A stretch of 64,000 bases of DNA from an uncultured Pseudomonadota bacterium (GCA_913061235.1 CAJXTB010000002.1:1-64000); one strand, 5' to 3'. Counted from the first letter of the stretch, positions 27,148 to 36,399 are shown. The notes: generated by a model not told the origin, from the letters alone. Translations and numbers: made by a program.

Positions 27148-27477
27148 GTGGACTTCAACGGCACCTGGCTGAATGACCGTGGTAGCGAGATGGTGCTGGA
27201 CCACCACGGCAATCAGCTTGTGGGGACGTACCGCACGAATGTGGGCGACCCTGCGAACAGCGAGACCTTTGCCTTGGTGGGCTACGTCGCCGAGACCCGA
27301 GTGTCCTTCACCGTCGACTTCAGCCGCTATGGCTCGCTGACTGCCTGGGTTGGCTACGTCGAAGACGGCGCCATCAAGACCCTGTGGCACTTGGCAAGGC
27401 GTCCAGAGGAGGCGTCAGAGGCGTGGAGCAGTGTGCACGCAGGTGCCAGCACCTTCACGCGGAAAGCGGCCGAGTAG
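27148..27477 (+). CDS. Avidin/streptavidin-family protein, no signal peptide
   Basis: A 109-aa protein matching the avidin beta barrel along its length: G-T-W-x-N-x-x-G-S at the N-terminus, G-T-Y-R-T-N-V-G-D, F-T-V-D-F, L-T-A-W-V-G, I-K-T-L-W-H-L and A-W-S-S. By hand alignment with streptavidin, the ligand residues N23, S27, Y43, V47, S88, T90, W92, W108 and W120 are kept. S45 is Thr, N49 Asp, W79 Phe, and D128 is replaced by Ser. Biotin binding is therefore plausible but perhaps weaker. Unlike most bacterial avidins it lacks a secretion signal. GTG 27148 follows AGGG by 4 nt and lies 6 bases after the acidic protein stop. Confidence 0.82.
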   Translation: MDFNGTWLNDRGSEMVLDHHGNQLVGTYRTNVGDPANSETFALVGYVAETRVSFTVDFSRYGSLTAWVGYVEDGAIKTLWHLARRPEEASEAWSSVHAGASTFTRKAAE

Positions 27478-27492
27478 AGATGCTTGGTGGGC

Positions 27493-29814
27493 CTAGAAGT
27501 CTTGGGTCCAGCGAAGAACGAGCTGGAAGGGGCGCGTTCTCTCCACGCCTTCGGTCCACCACAGCGGCACACCCAGGGTGAACCCCAGCATGTACGGGTC
27601 GGCTCCGAAGATGTCGCCGACGCCGGCAATGCCAAAGGTCGCTCCTACTGCGTGTTCTGCTCCGTCTGGCGTGCCAATGGTTCCGGCTTCCACGCCGGCG
27701 GAGATCTGTAGCTCCGTGCCCCAGAGCAGCCACAGCGGCACCGACAGATTGCGGAGTGGGACCGCTCGAAGCTCCGTCGTCACCGCTGCTCGCGAGGTGC
27801 CGAATGCACCGCCAAACCCGATACCGCCAACAGCACCGGCGCCGCCCAGAGAGAGAAGGCGGCCTCGGATGTCGCTCTGCGCAACCCCGACTGTGCCGCG
27901 TGTTGCCCACACCAAACGTGGGCGCAGGGGAACGAGGCGAACAGCACTGGTGCTGACCGACAGCCAGCGCTGGGTGGTTGTTGGTGCGACACCGGCGCTA
28001 AGTGAAGCCGCCGTGCGCCATCCGCGAAGGGGAAACAGGCCGCCTTGACGGTTGCTCCAGCCCCAGCCTACGCGTCCTGCCAAGGTAATGGGCGGGTCGT
28101 CGTCGTCAGCGAAGCGTTGGTTTTGAAGGGCGGTAGACGTGCTGAACGTCACCGCGTGGCGGCGAGACAGGCCGGAGAGCTCGGGACCGAAACGGTGAGT
28201 GTAGGCGAGCCCAGCCACGACCAAGGTGTCGCGGCTGGTGCCGATGGACAGGGCGCCAGTGTTCCGATTGTCTCCGCTGCGCCGCAAGAAGGCGCCAGCC
28301 CCCGCGCTGACCCAGCCCTCAGACAGATTGACACTGCCGATGCCTCCGGAGACCGTCACGCGAAAGCGCTGTGGCCAGGAATCGCCCAGTCGGCGTAGCT
28401 GATCGGTGTGGCGCCCTGGATCCAACCGCACGGAGCGCGCACCGTCTCGCGGAAGCACCCAGGTGCCTGGACCACGCGGCATCTGCCGGGCCAAGCGCTC
28501 TTTGCCGCGCTGGACCACAATGACCTCCGAGGGCGCGTGTTCTGGGGCCTCGCGTGTGACAATGATGGCTTCGCCAACGACATCTAGGGTGTAGTCCTGC
28601 TCTGCTGTGGCATGGGACCATCCACTGAGCAGCGACGGCGGGGCCGTAGACAAGCCAGCGGCGAGTGCTGGCGCAGTTCCCGCAAGGATGTGGTCTGTGA
28701 AGGCGGGAAGGAAGTCTTCGCCTTGCAGATCGACCAGTTGGTCGATGGCGGCGGCGCCGGGCATGTGCGGGGTGAACACCTCCGAGAGGTCGTCAGCCAG
28801 CGGGTCGCTTGGGAACGATGTCTGCAACACGTCGCCGTAGAATGGCAGCGTGCGGTCGAACAGAATGAAGTCGATGCTCGGTAGCCACGAGAACAGGCCC
28901 AGTGCTCGTCGCGCATTCATGGCGCGTAGGTCCTCGCGGTGACGTCGAGCGAGTGCCGAGCCGATCAGGGAGCGTGAGAAGTCGTTGTCGAGACCGCTCA
29001 ACCCTGCGTAAACGCCACGGGCAACGCCGGTCCGGTGAAAGCGTGGAAGTGGTGGGGTGACTCGGAACGCACGGTCGCTGATGTAGGCCATGTGTTGACC
29101 GGGGCGAGCGAGGCGTCGGCGCAGCGGTGCAATGACCAGGACGCCGTGTGTGCTCGGGGCGGCGTCGACCACGGCCGTGAGCTCTCGTGTGACCCGTCTG
29201 CTGGGAGCACGCCGTGACACCAACTGGACGTCGTCGGATAGCTGTGTGACGACGGCACGGTCCAGAACGGCGATGCTGACGCGGTCTGCGGGCCCTCGCC
29301 ATGTCAGGGTGCCCTCACCAACGACGTCTGCGACGACTCCGATAGCGTCAGTAGGAAGGTGCAGGGTTACGTCCCACGTCGCGCTGGTTCCAGTTGCACC
29401 TCTGATCATGGGCGTCCACCAGCCGTTTGCGAACAGGCCGTGCCGTGTAGCTCCCACGTCGCCAAACCTACGGGGGAGTCGGGTGGTGAACGTGAACTGG
29501 CCTGGTGCGGTCTGCAACAGGGTGCTCTCTCCCAGGTCTTCTCGGCCTGGGTAGGTACGCAGGAGCGTCAGGTCATCGCTCACCCCGGGTAGACGGTACA
29601 GGGGATGAACAACGTCCATGGAGGATTCGGCGGGCACAGTAAGGGTGCCATGCAGCTCGCGCAGATCGTCTGCAATCCATGCTTCAACGCGGACAGTCGT
29701 TGCGGCGTCGATCGGTAGTTCGGTGGGCTCGCTGGCCCACAGAACCGCCGTCAAGAGGACTAGAATCCGACACCTGCGGATGCGCCAAAGAGCAGCGATG
29801 CGCTCGGGGTCCAT
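27493..29814 (-). CDS. Outer-membrane protein: M1-peptidase-like N-terminal part and BamA-like beta barrel
   Basis: A 773-aa exported protein with an N-terminal hydrophobic segment (I-L-V-L-L-T-A-V-L-W-A). Residues of about 35-400 resemble the beta and helical layout of M1-type aminopeptidases, but no H-E-x-x-H zinc motif is visible, so that part is probably non-catalytic. The C-terminal half (about 460-773) has alternating strands, G-rich turns and a terminal Phe, as in Omp85/surface-antigen barrels. ATG 29814 lies inside the upstream gene (55-bp overlap) and lacks a clear ribosome site, so translation may depend on that gene. It is convergent with the avidin-like gene. Confidence 0.75.
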   Translation of the reverse strand: MDPERIAALWRIRRCRILVLLTAVLWASEPTELPIDAATTVRVEAWIADDLRELHGTLTVPAESSMDVVHPLYRLPGVSDDLTLLRTYPGREDLGESTLLQTAPGQFTFTTRLPRRFGDVGATRHGLFANGWWTPMIRGATGTSATWDVTLHLPTDAIGVVADVVGEGTLTWRGPADRVSIAVLDRAVVTQLSDDVQLVSRRAPSRRVTRELTAVVDAAPSTHGVLVIAPLRRRLARPGQHMAYISDRAFRVTPPLPRFHRTGVARGVYAGLSGLDNDFSRSLIGSALARRHREDLRAMNARRALGLFSWLPSIDFILFDRTLPFYGDVLQTSFPSDPLADDLSEVFTPHMPGAAAIDQLVDLQGEDFLPAFTDHILAGTAPALAAGLSTAPPSLLSGWSHATAEQDYTLDVVGEAIIVTREAPEHAPSEVIVVQRGKERLARQMPRGPGTWVLPRDGARSVRLDPGRHTDQLRRLGDSWPQRFRVTVSGGIGSVNLSEGWVSAGAGAFLRRSGDNRNTGALSIGTSRDTLVVAGLAYTHRFGPELSGLSRRHAVTFSTSTALQNQRFADDDDPPITLAGRVGWGWSNRQGGLFPLRGWRTAASLSAGVAPTTTQRWLSVSTSAVRLVPLRPRLVWATRGTVGVAQSDIRGRLLSLGGAGAVGGIGFGGAFGTSRAAVTTELRAVPLRNLSVPLWLLWGTELQISAGVEAGTIGTPDGAEHAVGATFGIAGVGDIFGADPYMLGFTLGVPLWWTEGVERTRPFQLVLRWTQDF

Positions 29815-30605
29815 GCAGCATTCATGCGCAGCAGGGCAGCACCGCTGTTCACCTGAAACCCGCCCTGAAGGCGAACGGCTGTGATCTGCGCTTCACTGTT
29901 CTGGTCGGACCCACCGATTGGCACGATGCCGGTGGTATCGAGCACCGATTGGTCGACCGTTGGTTGTGAACGAATGCGCAGAACGCCAACGGTGAGGAAG
30001 GGCGAGAAGTGGCTCTGGGTGACGTTGGTGCTGCGCTTGAAAGGAACAGTTGTTCCCAGCGTAGCCGACAGGTCCATGACCCCAAGCTTCAGTTCATCGT
30101 TGCCCACGTACCCGGTGTACCCGGCCTGTAGAGCGACGGAAGGCCAAGGAAGGTGGCCTTCGAGCAGTGCGACGCGCGCAAACCCACTGATGGCGCCCTG
30201 GCCAGAACCTGCGAACCAAGAGGTGGCCATGCCGACCTCGGTCGACAGAGGCAGTCCTTTGCGCACCACCAATGAGGGGCTCATCTGAAAAGACGGCGGC
30301 GCGTTCTCGGGGTGGGAACGTTCCCACTCGGTGGGCTCACCGTCACCGTAGGCGTCGATAAACCAGAAGGTGTTTCCTATGGCGACGTCAAAGCCATCAA
30401 TGCCCGTAGTGTTGGCGGGCAGCGCTGGGTAGCTGGACAGCCCAGAGCCGAGCTCTCGGGAGAGGTCCCGGAAGTCGTTCATGACGGTGCCGGAGGCCGG
30501 CTGACCGTTGGACGTGGCCATGCTGCTGATCGAAACGTCAGAGGGCCATGCCGCAAGGGCGGGGGAGGCAAACATCAGCAGAAATGGAACGAGCACGGCG
30601 CGCAT
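29760..30605 (-). CDS. Predicted outer-membrane beta-barrel protein of unknown function
   Basis: A 281-aa protein with a signal peptide ending A-S-P-A-L-A-A. The body alternates short beta strands and Gly/Ser turns and ends in G-A-S-A-G-V-G-F with a terminal Phe, the usual signal for outer-membrane barrel insertion. No named family recognised. ATG 30605 is 6 nt after GAGG; the frame itself reaches 30653. It overlaps the following leftward outer-membrane gene by 55 bp, so the two are probably co-expressed. Divergent from mrp. Confidence 0.72.
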   Translation of the reverse strand: MRAVLVPFLLMFASPALAAWPSDVSISSMATSNGQPASGTVMNDFRDLSRELGSGLSSYPALPANTTGIDGFDVAIGNTFWFIDAYGDGEPTEWERSHPENAPPSFQMSPSLVVRKGLPLSTEVGMATSWFAGSGQGAISGFARVALLEGHLPWPSVALQAGYTGYVGNDELKLGVMDLSATLGTTVPFKRSTNVTQSHFSPFLTVGVLRIRSQPTVDQSVLDTTGIVPIGGSDQNSEAQITAVRLQGGFQVNSGAALLRMNAAWTPSASLLFGASAGVGF

Positions 30606-30716
30606 ACAGATCCTCGGTCCCAGAGGGTAGCGCGCCTGCTGGCCCGGATGCAACGCAACGCGACGTCTCTGTGGACCGATTTGGCGTTATCACCCCCGCC
30701 CGCGAAAGGAAGTCAG

Positions 30717-31829
30717 ATGAACAATGAGCCTGTGACATTGGTGGAAGCGGCGGCAACGCGCGTACGGGACCCGGTAACGGGACGCAGCGTGTGGCTCGCA
30801 AAGATGGTCCAAGACATTCGCTTTGAGGACGACGTGCTGTCCATGACGCTGTCTTTTCAGGCGCAACATGGCGCAGATGACCAATCGGGCATCGAGGCGG
30901 CGCTGTGCGCGAACCTGACCGCCCTTGGATACGCCGGTACAGTGGACATCAAACGCCGGGTGGCCACACCGGGTCCGGCCAAGGCTCGGCAGAGCGTTCC
31001 GGGCATGGGCAAGGCTGACGGTATTCAGCCGCATGGTGGCCCCATCGAGACCAAGACCATTCCCGGCGTCAAGCACGTCATTGCCGTAGTCAGCGGTAAG
31101 GGGGGCGTGGGCAAGAGTACGATTTCGACGAATCTTGCTGTGGCGCTGCGAAAGAAGGGTCTCAAAATTGGACTTCTAGACGCAGACATCTACGGGCCCA
31201 GCCTGCCCATCATGATGAACGTCACCAATCGTCCAATGCGCAACGACAAAGGCCAGATCATTCCGCTGTCGAGCTACGGCGTCCGCTGCCTGTCGATCGG
31301 CATGCTCGTTGAGCCCGAGCAAGCCGTGATGTGGCGTGGACCCATGGTCATGAACGCCATCCGCCAGTTCCTGCAGGAGACGGCCTGGGACGACTTGGAT
31401 GTGCTTGTGGTCGACATGCCGCCAGGAACTGGAGATGCCCAGTTCTCTGTGATCCAAGGTGTGGATCTGTCGGGGGCGCTCATTGTGACCACACCACAGT
31501 CGGTAGCCACCGCAGATGCCATCCGCGGCGTGGCCATGTTTAAGCGGCTCAACGTTCCACTCTTGGGAATCGTTGAGAACATGGCCTACTATCAACTACC
31601 TGATGGTACGAAGGACTACGTGTTTGGTGACGGTGGTGGCAAGGACGTCGCGGAGCGCTTTGAGACGCCGCTGTTGGCGCAGTTTCCGCTTCAGACGTCG
31701 TTGCGAAAGAGTGGTGACCAAGGCCTTCCGGCGGCCCTCGGCGCGGACGCCGTGGCCGACGCCTTCTCCTCCCTCGCAGACCAGGTGATGGGCGCGCTAG
31801 ACGTCACTCCGACTCTCGAACCTATCTAA
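30717..31829 (+). CDS. mrp: Mrp/ApbC-type P-loop ATPase (Fe-S carrier family)
   Basis: A 370-aa Mrp/NBP35 family protein. An N-terminal MIP18/DUF59-like domain (about residues 1-90) precedes the deviant Walker A S-G-K-G-G-V-G-K-S-T, with V-V-D-M-P-P-G-T-G-D and the C-terminal core. Family members carry Fe-S clusters to target proteins. The C-x-x-C cluster motif usually found after E-N-M-x is absent here: the segment reads E-N-M-A-Y-Y-Q-L-P-D-G. ATG 30717 follows AAAGGA at 7-nt spacing; the longer upstream open frame overlaps the divergent gene and is not coding. moaA follows after one base. Confidence 0.9.
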   Translation: MNNEPVTLVEAAATRVRDPVTGRSVWLAKMVQDIRFEDDVLSMTLSFQAQHGADDQSGIEAALCANLTALGYAGTVDIKRRVATPGPAKARQSVPGMGKADGIQPHGGPIETKTIPGVKHVIAVVSGKGGVGKSTISTNLAVALRKKGLKIGLLDADIYGPSLPIMMNVTNRPMRNDKGQIIPLSSYGVRCLSIGMLVEPEQAVMWRGPMVMNAIRQFLQETAWDDLDVLVVDMPPGTGDAQFSVIQGVDLSGALIVTTPQSVATADAIRGVAMFKRLNVPLLGIVENMAYYQLPDGTKDYVFGDGGGKDVAERFETPLLAQFPLQTSLRKSGDQGLPAALGADAVADAFSSLADQVMGALDVTPTLEPI

Positions 31830-31830
31830 C

Positions 31831-32850
31831 GTGGCGCTACCGCCACAGGTGTTGAACGAGCAGCCAACCAGTGGGCCGCTCGTCGACCGGTTCGCTCGTG
31901 CACACACGTACGTGCGGGTGAGTGTGACGGACCGGTGCAACTACCGGTGCGTGTACTGCTTGCCCGCGACCGGCGTGGAGTGGATGGCGCGGGCAAACCT
32001 TCTGACCTTCGAAGAGATTGTGCGCGTTGTTCGCTGCCTGGCCTCCATGGGAGTGACGGGTGTCCGGTTGACCGGCGGCGAGCCTACGGTGCGTCGTGGA
32101 TTGCCGGATCTGGTTCGAGAACTCGCGGCCATTCCAGGCATTCTGGACATTGCCATGACCACGAACGCCCATCATCTGGCGAAGCACGCCGAAGCGCTCG
32201 CTTCAGCGGGGCTCAACCGGATCAACGTCAGCTTAGACACCCTGGATGCCGAACGATTCGTGTCGTTGACCCGAGGCGGCAATGTGGAGCGGGTGCTGGC
32301 GGGAATCCAGGCTGCGCTCGAGCAAGGGCTTACACCGGTCAAGATCAACTGTGTTGTTGTAAAGGGTGAAAACGAGCAGGACGTCCTGCCGCTTATCGAG
32401 TACTTTTCGCAGTGGCCGGATGCCGTTCAGGTGCGGTTTATCGAGAAGATGCCGTTTGGCGAGGACACCTACACCACGGTTCCATCCGCCACATTGCGGC
32501 AGCGTGTCCAACAGACTCTGCAGCTGGAGCGGGTGTCTCGGATTGCCGGGCGTGGGCCGTCGGTCAACTGGCGCGTTGCGAGCACCGGCCAGACGATTGG
32601 CTTCATCAGTCCAATGACCGAACACTTCTGCGAGCAGTGCAATCGGCTGCGCCTTCAGGCGGACGGAAACCTGCGCACGTGTCTGTCGCGAGATGACTCG
32701 CCCAACCTACGAGACGTGCTGCGCGCCGGCATGACGGACGATGCCTTGGCGGCGCTGCTTCGTGAGATGGTGTGGGGCAAGGTCGCTGGCCATGAAGCCC
32801 ACACCGGCAAACAGAATTTCGAAGGTGTGATGACGCAGATTGGCGGGTAG
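31831..32850 (+). CDS. moaA: GTP 3',8-cyclase MoaA (molybdenum cofactor biosynthesis)
   Basis: Radical-SAM enzyme for the first step of molybdopterin synthesis. The N-terminal cluster motif is C-N-Y-R-C-V-Y-C, the SAM-binding motif T-G-G-E-P is present, and the second cluster is bound by F-C-E-Q-C-N-R-L-R with a later Cys in L-R-T-C-L-S. Length is 339 aa. MoaA proteins normally end in a conserved G-G pair that is required for activity, and this one ends Q-I-G-G. GTG 31831 follows the mrp stop by one base, so it may share expression with this Fe-S carrier. No other moa genes are in the window. Confidence 0.95.
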   Translation: MALPPQVLNEQPTSGPLVDRFARAHTYVRVSVTDRCNYRCVYCLPATGVEWMARANLLTFEEIVRVVRCLASMGVTGVRLTGGEPTVRRGLPDLVRELAAIPGILDIAMTTNAHHLAKHAEALASAGLNRINVSLDTLDAERFVSLTRGGNVERVLAGIQAALEQGLTPVKINCVVVKGENEQDVLPLIEYFSQWPDAVQVRFIEKMPFGEDTYTTVPSATLRQRVQQTLQLERVSRIAGRGPSVNWRVASTGQTIGFISPMTEHFCEQCNRLRLQADGNLRTCLSRDDSPNLRDVLRAGMTDDALAALLREMVWGKVAGHEAHTGKQNFEGVMTQIGG

Positions 32851-32921
32851 CGTCTCGAATCGTGTGGGCCGTCCTCATCTGTGACGTGTTCGGTAGCGGT
32901 TTGCTGCGATAGCGTAGCGGC

Positions 32922-34283
32922 ATGATTGCTCTTCTCACTCTGTTCGCAATGGCTTCCCCTCCTGTTTTTTCGGCTGGCTCGTACGGCCGCGTGCAGGTCA
33001 GCAGCGATCTGGGCGGAGGTGGCGGAGACTCGGTCCGCATTGCTCAGTTCGCACCGCGCCTCGAGCAGTCGCCGTACATGGAGCTGGACTTGGCGTGGGA
33101 CTGGCAACTCGACGAGGGCCCGCAGTTCACAGTCTTGGTGACGCCGGCCCTGGCTGGAGACCTCTTCCACTACGACGGGAACTTTGCGGAAGCGTTGGCC
33201 CTACGGAATTTCTACGTGTCCGCCACTGGCGTTGGGGGTGTCCCGGTAGAGGTGTGGGCTGGTTCACGCATGTACCGCGGAGATGACGTCTACCTGCTCG
33301 ACTTCTGGCCGCTAGACAACCTCAATACGTATGGCGGTGGTGCTATCTGGCGCCCGTCGCAGACGGAAGTGGCTCTCCATGTGGGGGCGAACCGCTTGGT
33401 CGGAGACGACTACCAGGTGCAGACCGTGCGCGTGTTTACGCCGGACGGCGTTGACGGAGAGGATGTTCTGTTCCTCGACCGGCAAAAGGTCATTGCATCC
33501 CTTCGCGCGCACCGCGAGTTTGGTTTGGGAGACCTGACCTTTCGCGCCAAGGTGTACGGTGAAGCCCACACGCTTCCAGCCGGTGAACGCGTATTGGACG
33601 ACGCCTTTGATCAGCTGGCCGGGCAAGAACTACCAGCGGACAGCGGCGTTCTCATTGGAGCCCAGGCATCCCTGTGGGGATGGGCGGACCAGTCGTTTGT
33701 CCACGTCTGGACCCGCTACGCCACCGGCCTTGCGGCGTACGGAGAGCTGGCCATTCCAGCCGACGGCCTCGCGTTGGACCGCAGCACAACAGGCTCCCGG
33801 AGCTTCCTGACAGCGGCCATGATGAACACCGAGACCCCGAACCTAGGGGTCATGGCAGCCACGTACATCAGCAACCGGACAGACGCTGATGGTCAGCGCA
33901 TTGACTTCGACGACCGCTGGGAGTGGGTGGGCGTGGTTCGTCCGCAGGTCTACGTCGGACGCCATGTGGCGATCGGAGTAGAAGCGAGTCACCAATACGT
34001 CCGTCCGAATGGCCTCAATCCTCGCTCCGGAGCCTTTGACCAGGGACACCTGACGAAGCTGTCGCTCATTCCCGCCATTCAGCGTGACCGGGGTGGCTAC
34101 AGCCGCCCGCGACTGCACGTCCTGTACACGGCCAGCTTCCTCAATGACGGAGCGCGGGCGTTCTTCAACCCGATGGATGCACGGGTGACAGATGGCGTAC
34201 AGCACTTCGTCGGCGTGGGCGCCGAGTGGTGGGTGAACACACGACGCGTCATCGCTCCGGTCTCTGTGGACGGCGGCAACTAG
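32922..34283 (+). CDS. Maltoporin (LamB)-like outer-membrane porin
   Basis: A 453-aa exported protein with a signal peptide ending at about residue 18 (V-F-S-A). The N-terminal strands G-S-Y-G-R-V-Q-V and the segment V-W-A-G-S-R-M-Y-R-G-D-D-V-Y-L-L-D-F correspond to the W-A-G-K-R-x-Y region of LamB sugar porins, and the whole alternates amphipathic strands and loops. It probably forms an 18-stranded trimeric porin for oligosaccharides. The end (V-S-V-D-G-G-N) lacks a terminal Phe. An alpha-amylase-family lipoprotein about 8 kb away could supply maltodextrins. The start is ATG 32922 without a strong ribosome site. Confidence 0.75.
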   Translation: MIALLTLFAMASPPVFSAGSYGRVQVSSDLGGGGGDSVRIAQFAPRLEQSPYMELDLAWDWQLDEGPQFTVLVTPALAGDLFHYDGNFAEALALRNFYVSATGVGGVPVEVWAGSRMYRGDDVYLLDFWPLDNLNTYGGGAIWRPSQTEVALHVGANRLVGDDYQVQTVRVFTPDGVDGEDVLFLDRQKVIASLRAHREFGLGDLTFRAKVYGEAHTLPAGERVLDDAFDQLAGQELPADSGVLIGAQASLWGWADQSFVHVWTRYATGLAAYGELAIPADGLALDRSTTGSRSFLTAAMMNTETPNLGVMAATYISNRTDADGQRIDFDDRWEWVGVVRPQVYVGRHVAIGVEASHQYVRPNGLNPRSGAFDQGHLTKLSLIPAIQRDRGGYSRPRLHVLYTASFLNDGARAFFNPMDARVTDGVQHFVGVGAEWWVNTRRVIAPVSVDGGN

Positions 34284-34304
34284 AGCCCCAACTTGGTTGC
34301 CCCT

Positions 34305-34790
34305 CTACAACTCGAAGCTGAGACAGCCGACGTCCATAAACTCAGGTTCCGATTCATCCGGTGCCTCGGAGTCAGGGCCTAGCCACTGCACACACTCCAC
34401 GGCCACGCCGAAGCCGTCGAGCATGCCAATGGCTACGCTTGTGCGGGTGAGTTCATCACACCGTAGAGCTGTAGATTCGCCCGTGATGACTTGTTCAGCC
34501 TCGACCCCGGTCAGCAGTGGGCCGAGCTGGTAGCGCACTGGAAAGTTGGTGTCTCCGCTGCTGCGAATCGTGAGCGGGTGTCGTTCCATACTTGTCGGGG
34601 TCGTGATGGTCGCGAGCATCTCGGGAGACCTGCCGCTGGCGTCGAACTGAGCAATGAAGCTCCCAGACTCGTCCAAGCAAGCGGCAGAGACAGACGCTGG
34701 GTCCACGACTGGAACGTCGAAGCTTAGGTCGGTCGACGGAAACTCAATCAATGCAGCGTCACACCCGGTGAGTAGGAGCAGCCACCACAT
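34305..34790 (-). CDS. Lipoprotein of unknown function, last gene of sigma-factor unit
   Basis: A 161-aa lipoprotein with lipobox L-L-T-G-C just after a very short signal (M-W-W-L-L-L-L-T-G-C). The mature part has four more cysteines and an acidic tail, and no recognised domain. ATG 34790 lies 5 bases after the FecR-like gene stop; the frame reaches 34838 inside that gene. Its position makes it the fourth member of the overlapping unit with an ECF sigma factor. Confidence 0.7.
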   Translation of the reverse strand: MWWLLLLTGCDAALIEFPSTDLSFDVPVVDPASVSAACLDESGSFIAQFDASGRSPEMLATITTPTSMERHPLTIRSSGDTNFPVRYQLGPLLTGVEAEQVITGESTALRCDELTRTSVAIGMLDGFGVAVECVQWLGPDSEAPDESEPEFMDVGCLSFEL

Positions 34791-34795
34791 CGCTG

Positions 34796-35803
34796 CTACT
34801 GAAGTGTCGACAAGGCACGCACCGCCCGGTCGCTCCACGTCTCATCGAGCGACGGCAAGGTCGCGACAAGCAGGGCCCGTGCGCGCTCTGGGTCGGTTGT
34901 GCTCAAGCACTCAGCCAGCAGCACGGTCTCGGGTCCAGAGCCGGCTTCATGAAGCGCAGACAGCCAGGGTGTAGCGGCGTCACACCCCTTCGACCCCAGG
35001 GCCAGCCATCCAGCGAACCGCTGAACTTGCTCCCGACGTGCTGTTTCATCCATCTGTAGGTAGCGCTCAGCGTCTTGCAAGGCGTCGTCCACCTTGCCTT
35101 CGTCTGCGTTGAGCTGCATGCGACGGACCAGTAGTTCACCGAGAATGGGACCGTCTGCTGCTACCGAGATGCCTCGATTCAAGGTGTCCTGAAGGACCAT
35201 GCTGTCGGCGCCGGCGTCGATCAGTGCTTCAGAGCGGCCGAGTAGTCCGGTTGCACTGGTTGGCTGGCAGATGTGGGTCTCTTCAGCCCCCAGAATGCCG
35301 GTCCAACCATCTTCACAAGATACCTGCACCCGACCTTCGTTCACCCCAATCGTAGTGCCGAGAAGGTCTCGCTTCACCGAGAAGATGGTCCCGACAACGT
35401 TCACCGTTGCTTCGTCTGTGCGGACAGACATGGCAACGCCAGAGTGCGGAACGACGGATGCCTCAAGAGTGCCGGACTCCCACTCCACAGTCAGGGCGTC
35501 ATCGGTGCCGCTGATCTCGCCGGTTCCCACAACATCAAGAGCCACACGCTCGCCCCACTGATGGGAGGTCACGATGTCTGACGATAGCACCAGCTCGCGC
35601 TCTGCCGTTGCCGTGTTTGTGGAGGCGAACAGCAGTGCCACAGCGACAGCCAAGCCAGAAGCGCCGAGAGCAACCCCCGCCCATCGAAGGCGTGTACGAC
35701 GTGTGCGAGTCCGCTCAAAGCGGGACCAGACACGGTCTGGCGCGGTGATATCGGGCTCTGGAGTGTCCCGAAGAAGGTTGGCGAGTTGAGTGGGGTCGCT
35801 CAT
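34796..35803 (-). CDS. FecR-like putative anti-sigma factor
   Basis: A 335-aa single-pass inner-membrane protein. The cytoplasmic N-terminus (residues 1 to about 40, basic R-T-R-R-T-R-L-R) is followed by a transmembrane helix (about 42-62). A periplasmic FecR beta domain (about 70-165) then carries the family hallmark V-N-V-V-G-T-I-F-S-V and V-N-E-G-R-V-Q-V. The C-terminal part looks like TPR-type helices (E-L-L-V-R-R-M-Q-L-N-A-D). It would hold the adjacent sigma factor and release it on an envelope signal. ATG 35803 overlaps the sigma gene stop (ATGA). Confidence 0.85.
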   Translation of the reverse strand: MSDPTQLANLLRDTPEPDITAPDRVWSRFERTRTRRTRLRWAGVALGASGLAVAVALLFASTNTATAERELVLSSDIVTSHQWGERVALDVVGTGEISGTDDALTVEWESGTLEASVVPHSGVAMSVRTDEATVNVVGTIFSVKRDLLGTTIGVNEGRVQVSCEDGWTGILGAEETHICQPTSATGLLGRSEALIDAGADSMVLQDTLNRGISVAADGPILGELLVRRMQLNADEGKVDDALQDAERYLQMDETARREQVQRFAGWLALGSKGCDAATPWLSALHEAGSGPETVLLAECLSTTDPERARALLVATLPSLDETWSDRAVRALSTLQ

Positions 35804-36399
35804 GATCGAGCTCCTGCAGCGACTGCTGCGTGGTCGTCAGAAGTAGCAACGGCAGTTCGGAATGCGGCACGCGCAGCGCGCAGCCGGCTCTTCACCGTAC
35901 CGAGGGGAATGTCGAGCAGCACGGCGGCTTCACTGCCGGGGCGCTCCTCCAAGTCACACAGCACCAGGACATCACGATGGGCGTCCGAGAGCTGGGTCAT
36001 GGCGGTCCAGACGCGCTCGTGGGCGCGTCTGGCTTCGAGGGAGTCGTACGGGCTTGCCGCGGTGTCTGCGCGGTCGGGAACCGTGGCGCCGGGAACCCAG
36101 CGCTTCCACCACGCCCGCCGACGGTGGTTGGCCAGAACTCGGCGGGTCATGCCATACAGCCATGCTGGAAAGGCGACCGGGTCCCGTAGGGTCGGTAGCT
36201 TTCTGCACATCAGTACAAGCACCTCGTGAGCGCTGTCCTCGGCGTCAAACCCCGGACCACCTAGCCGGTGACACCAGCGGTACACATGAGGCAGCCACGC
36301 CCTCGCGAGGTCGTCCAGGTCCCGCGCATCACCGTTCATTGCTGACTCAACGAGAGCAGCTGACGGCAGTCTGGCGGTGGATATCCAGCGAGCGCTCAT
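35800..36399 (-). CDS. ECF RNA polymerase sigma factor
   Basis: A 199-aa extracytoplasmic-function sigma factor. Region 2 includes W-L-P-H-V-Y-R-W and D-A-E-D-S-A-H-E-V-L, and A-W-L-Y-G-M-T-R-R corresponds to the -10 recognition helix. Region 4 includes L-S-D-A-H-R-D-V-L-V-L and I-P-L-G-T-V-K-S-R-L-R-A-A-R, the -35 recognition helix-turn-helix. Both ends overlap neighbours in ATGA, the upstream one with an envelope protein gene and the downstream one with a FecR-like anti-sigma gene. Target promoters cannot be deduced here. Confidence 0.92.
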   Translation of the reverse strand: MSARWISTARLPSAALVESAMNGDARDLDDLARAWLPHVYRWCHRLGGPGFDAEDSAHEVLVLMCRKLPTLRDPVAFPAWLYGMTRRVLANHRRRAWWKRWVPGATVPDRADTAASPYDSLEARRAHERVWTAMTQLSDAHRDVLVLCDLEERPGSEAAVLLDIPLGTVKSRLRAARAAFRTAVATSDDHAAVAAGARS

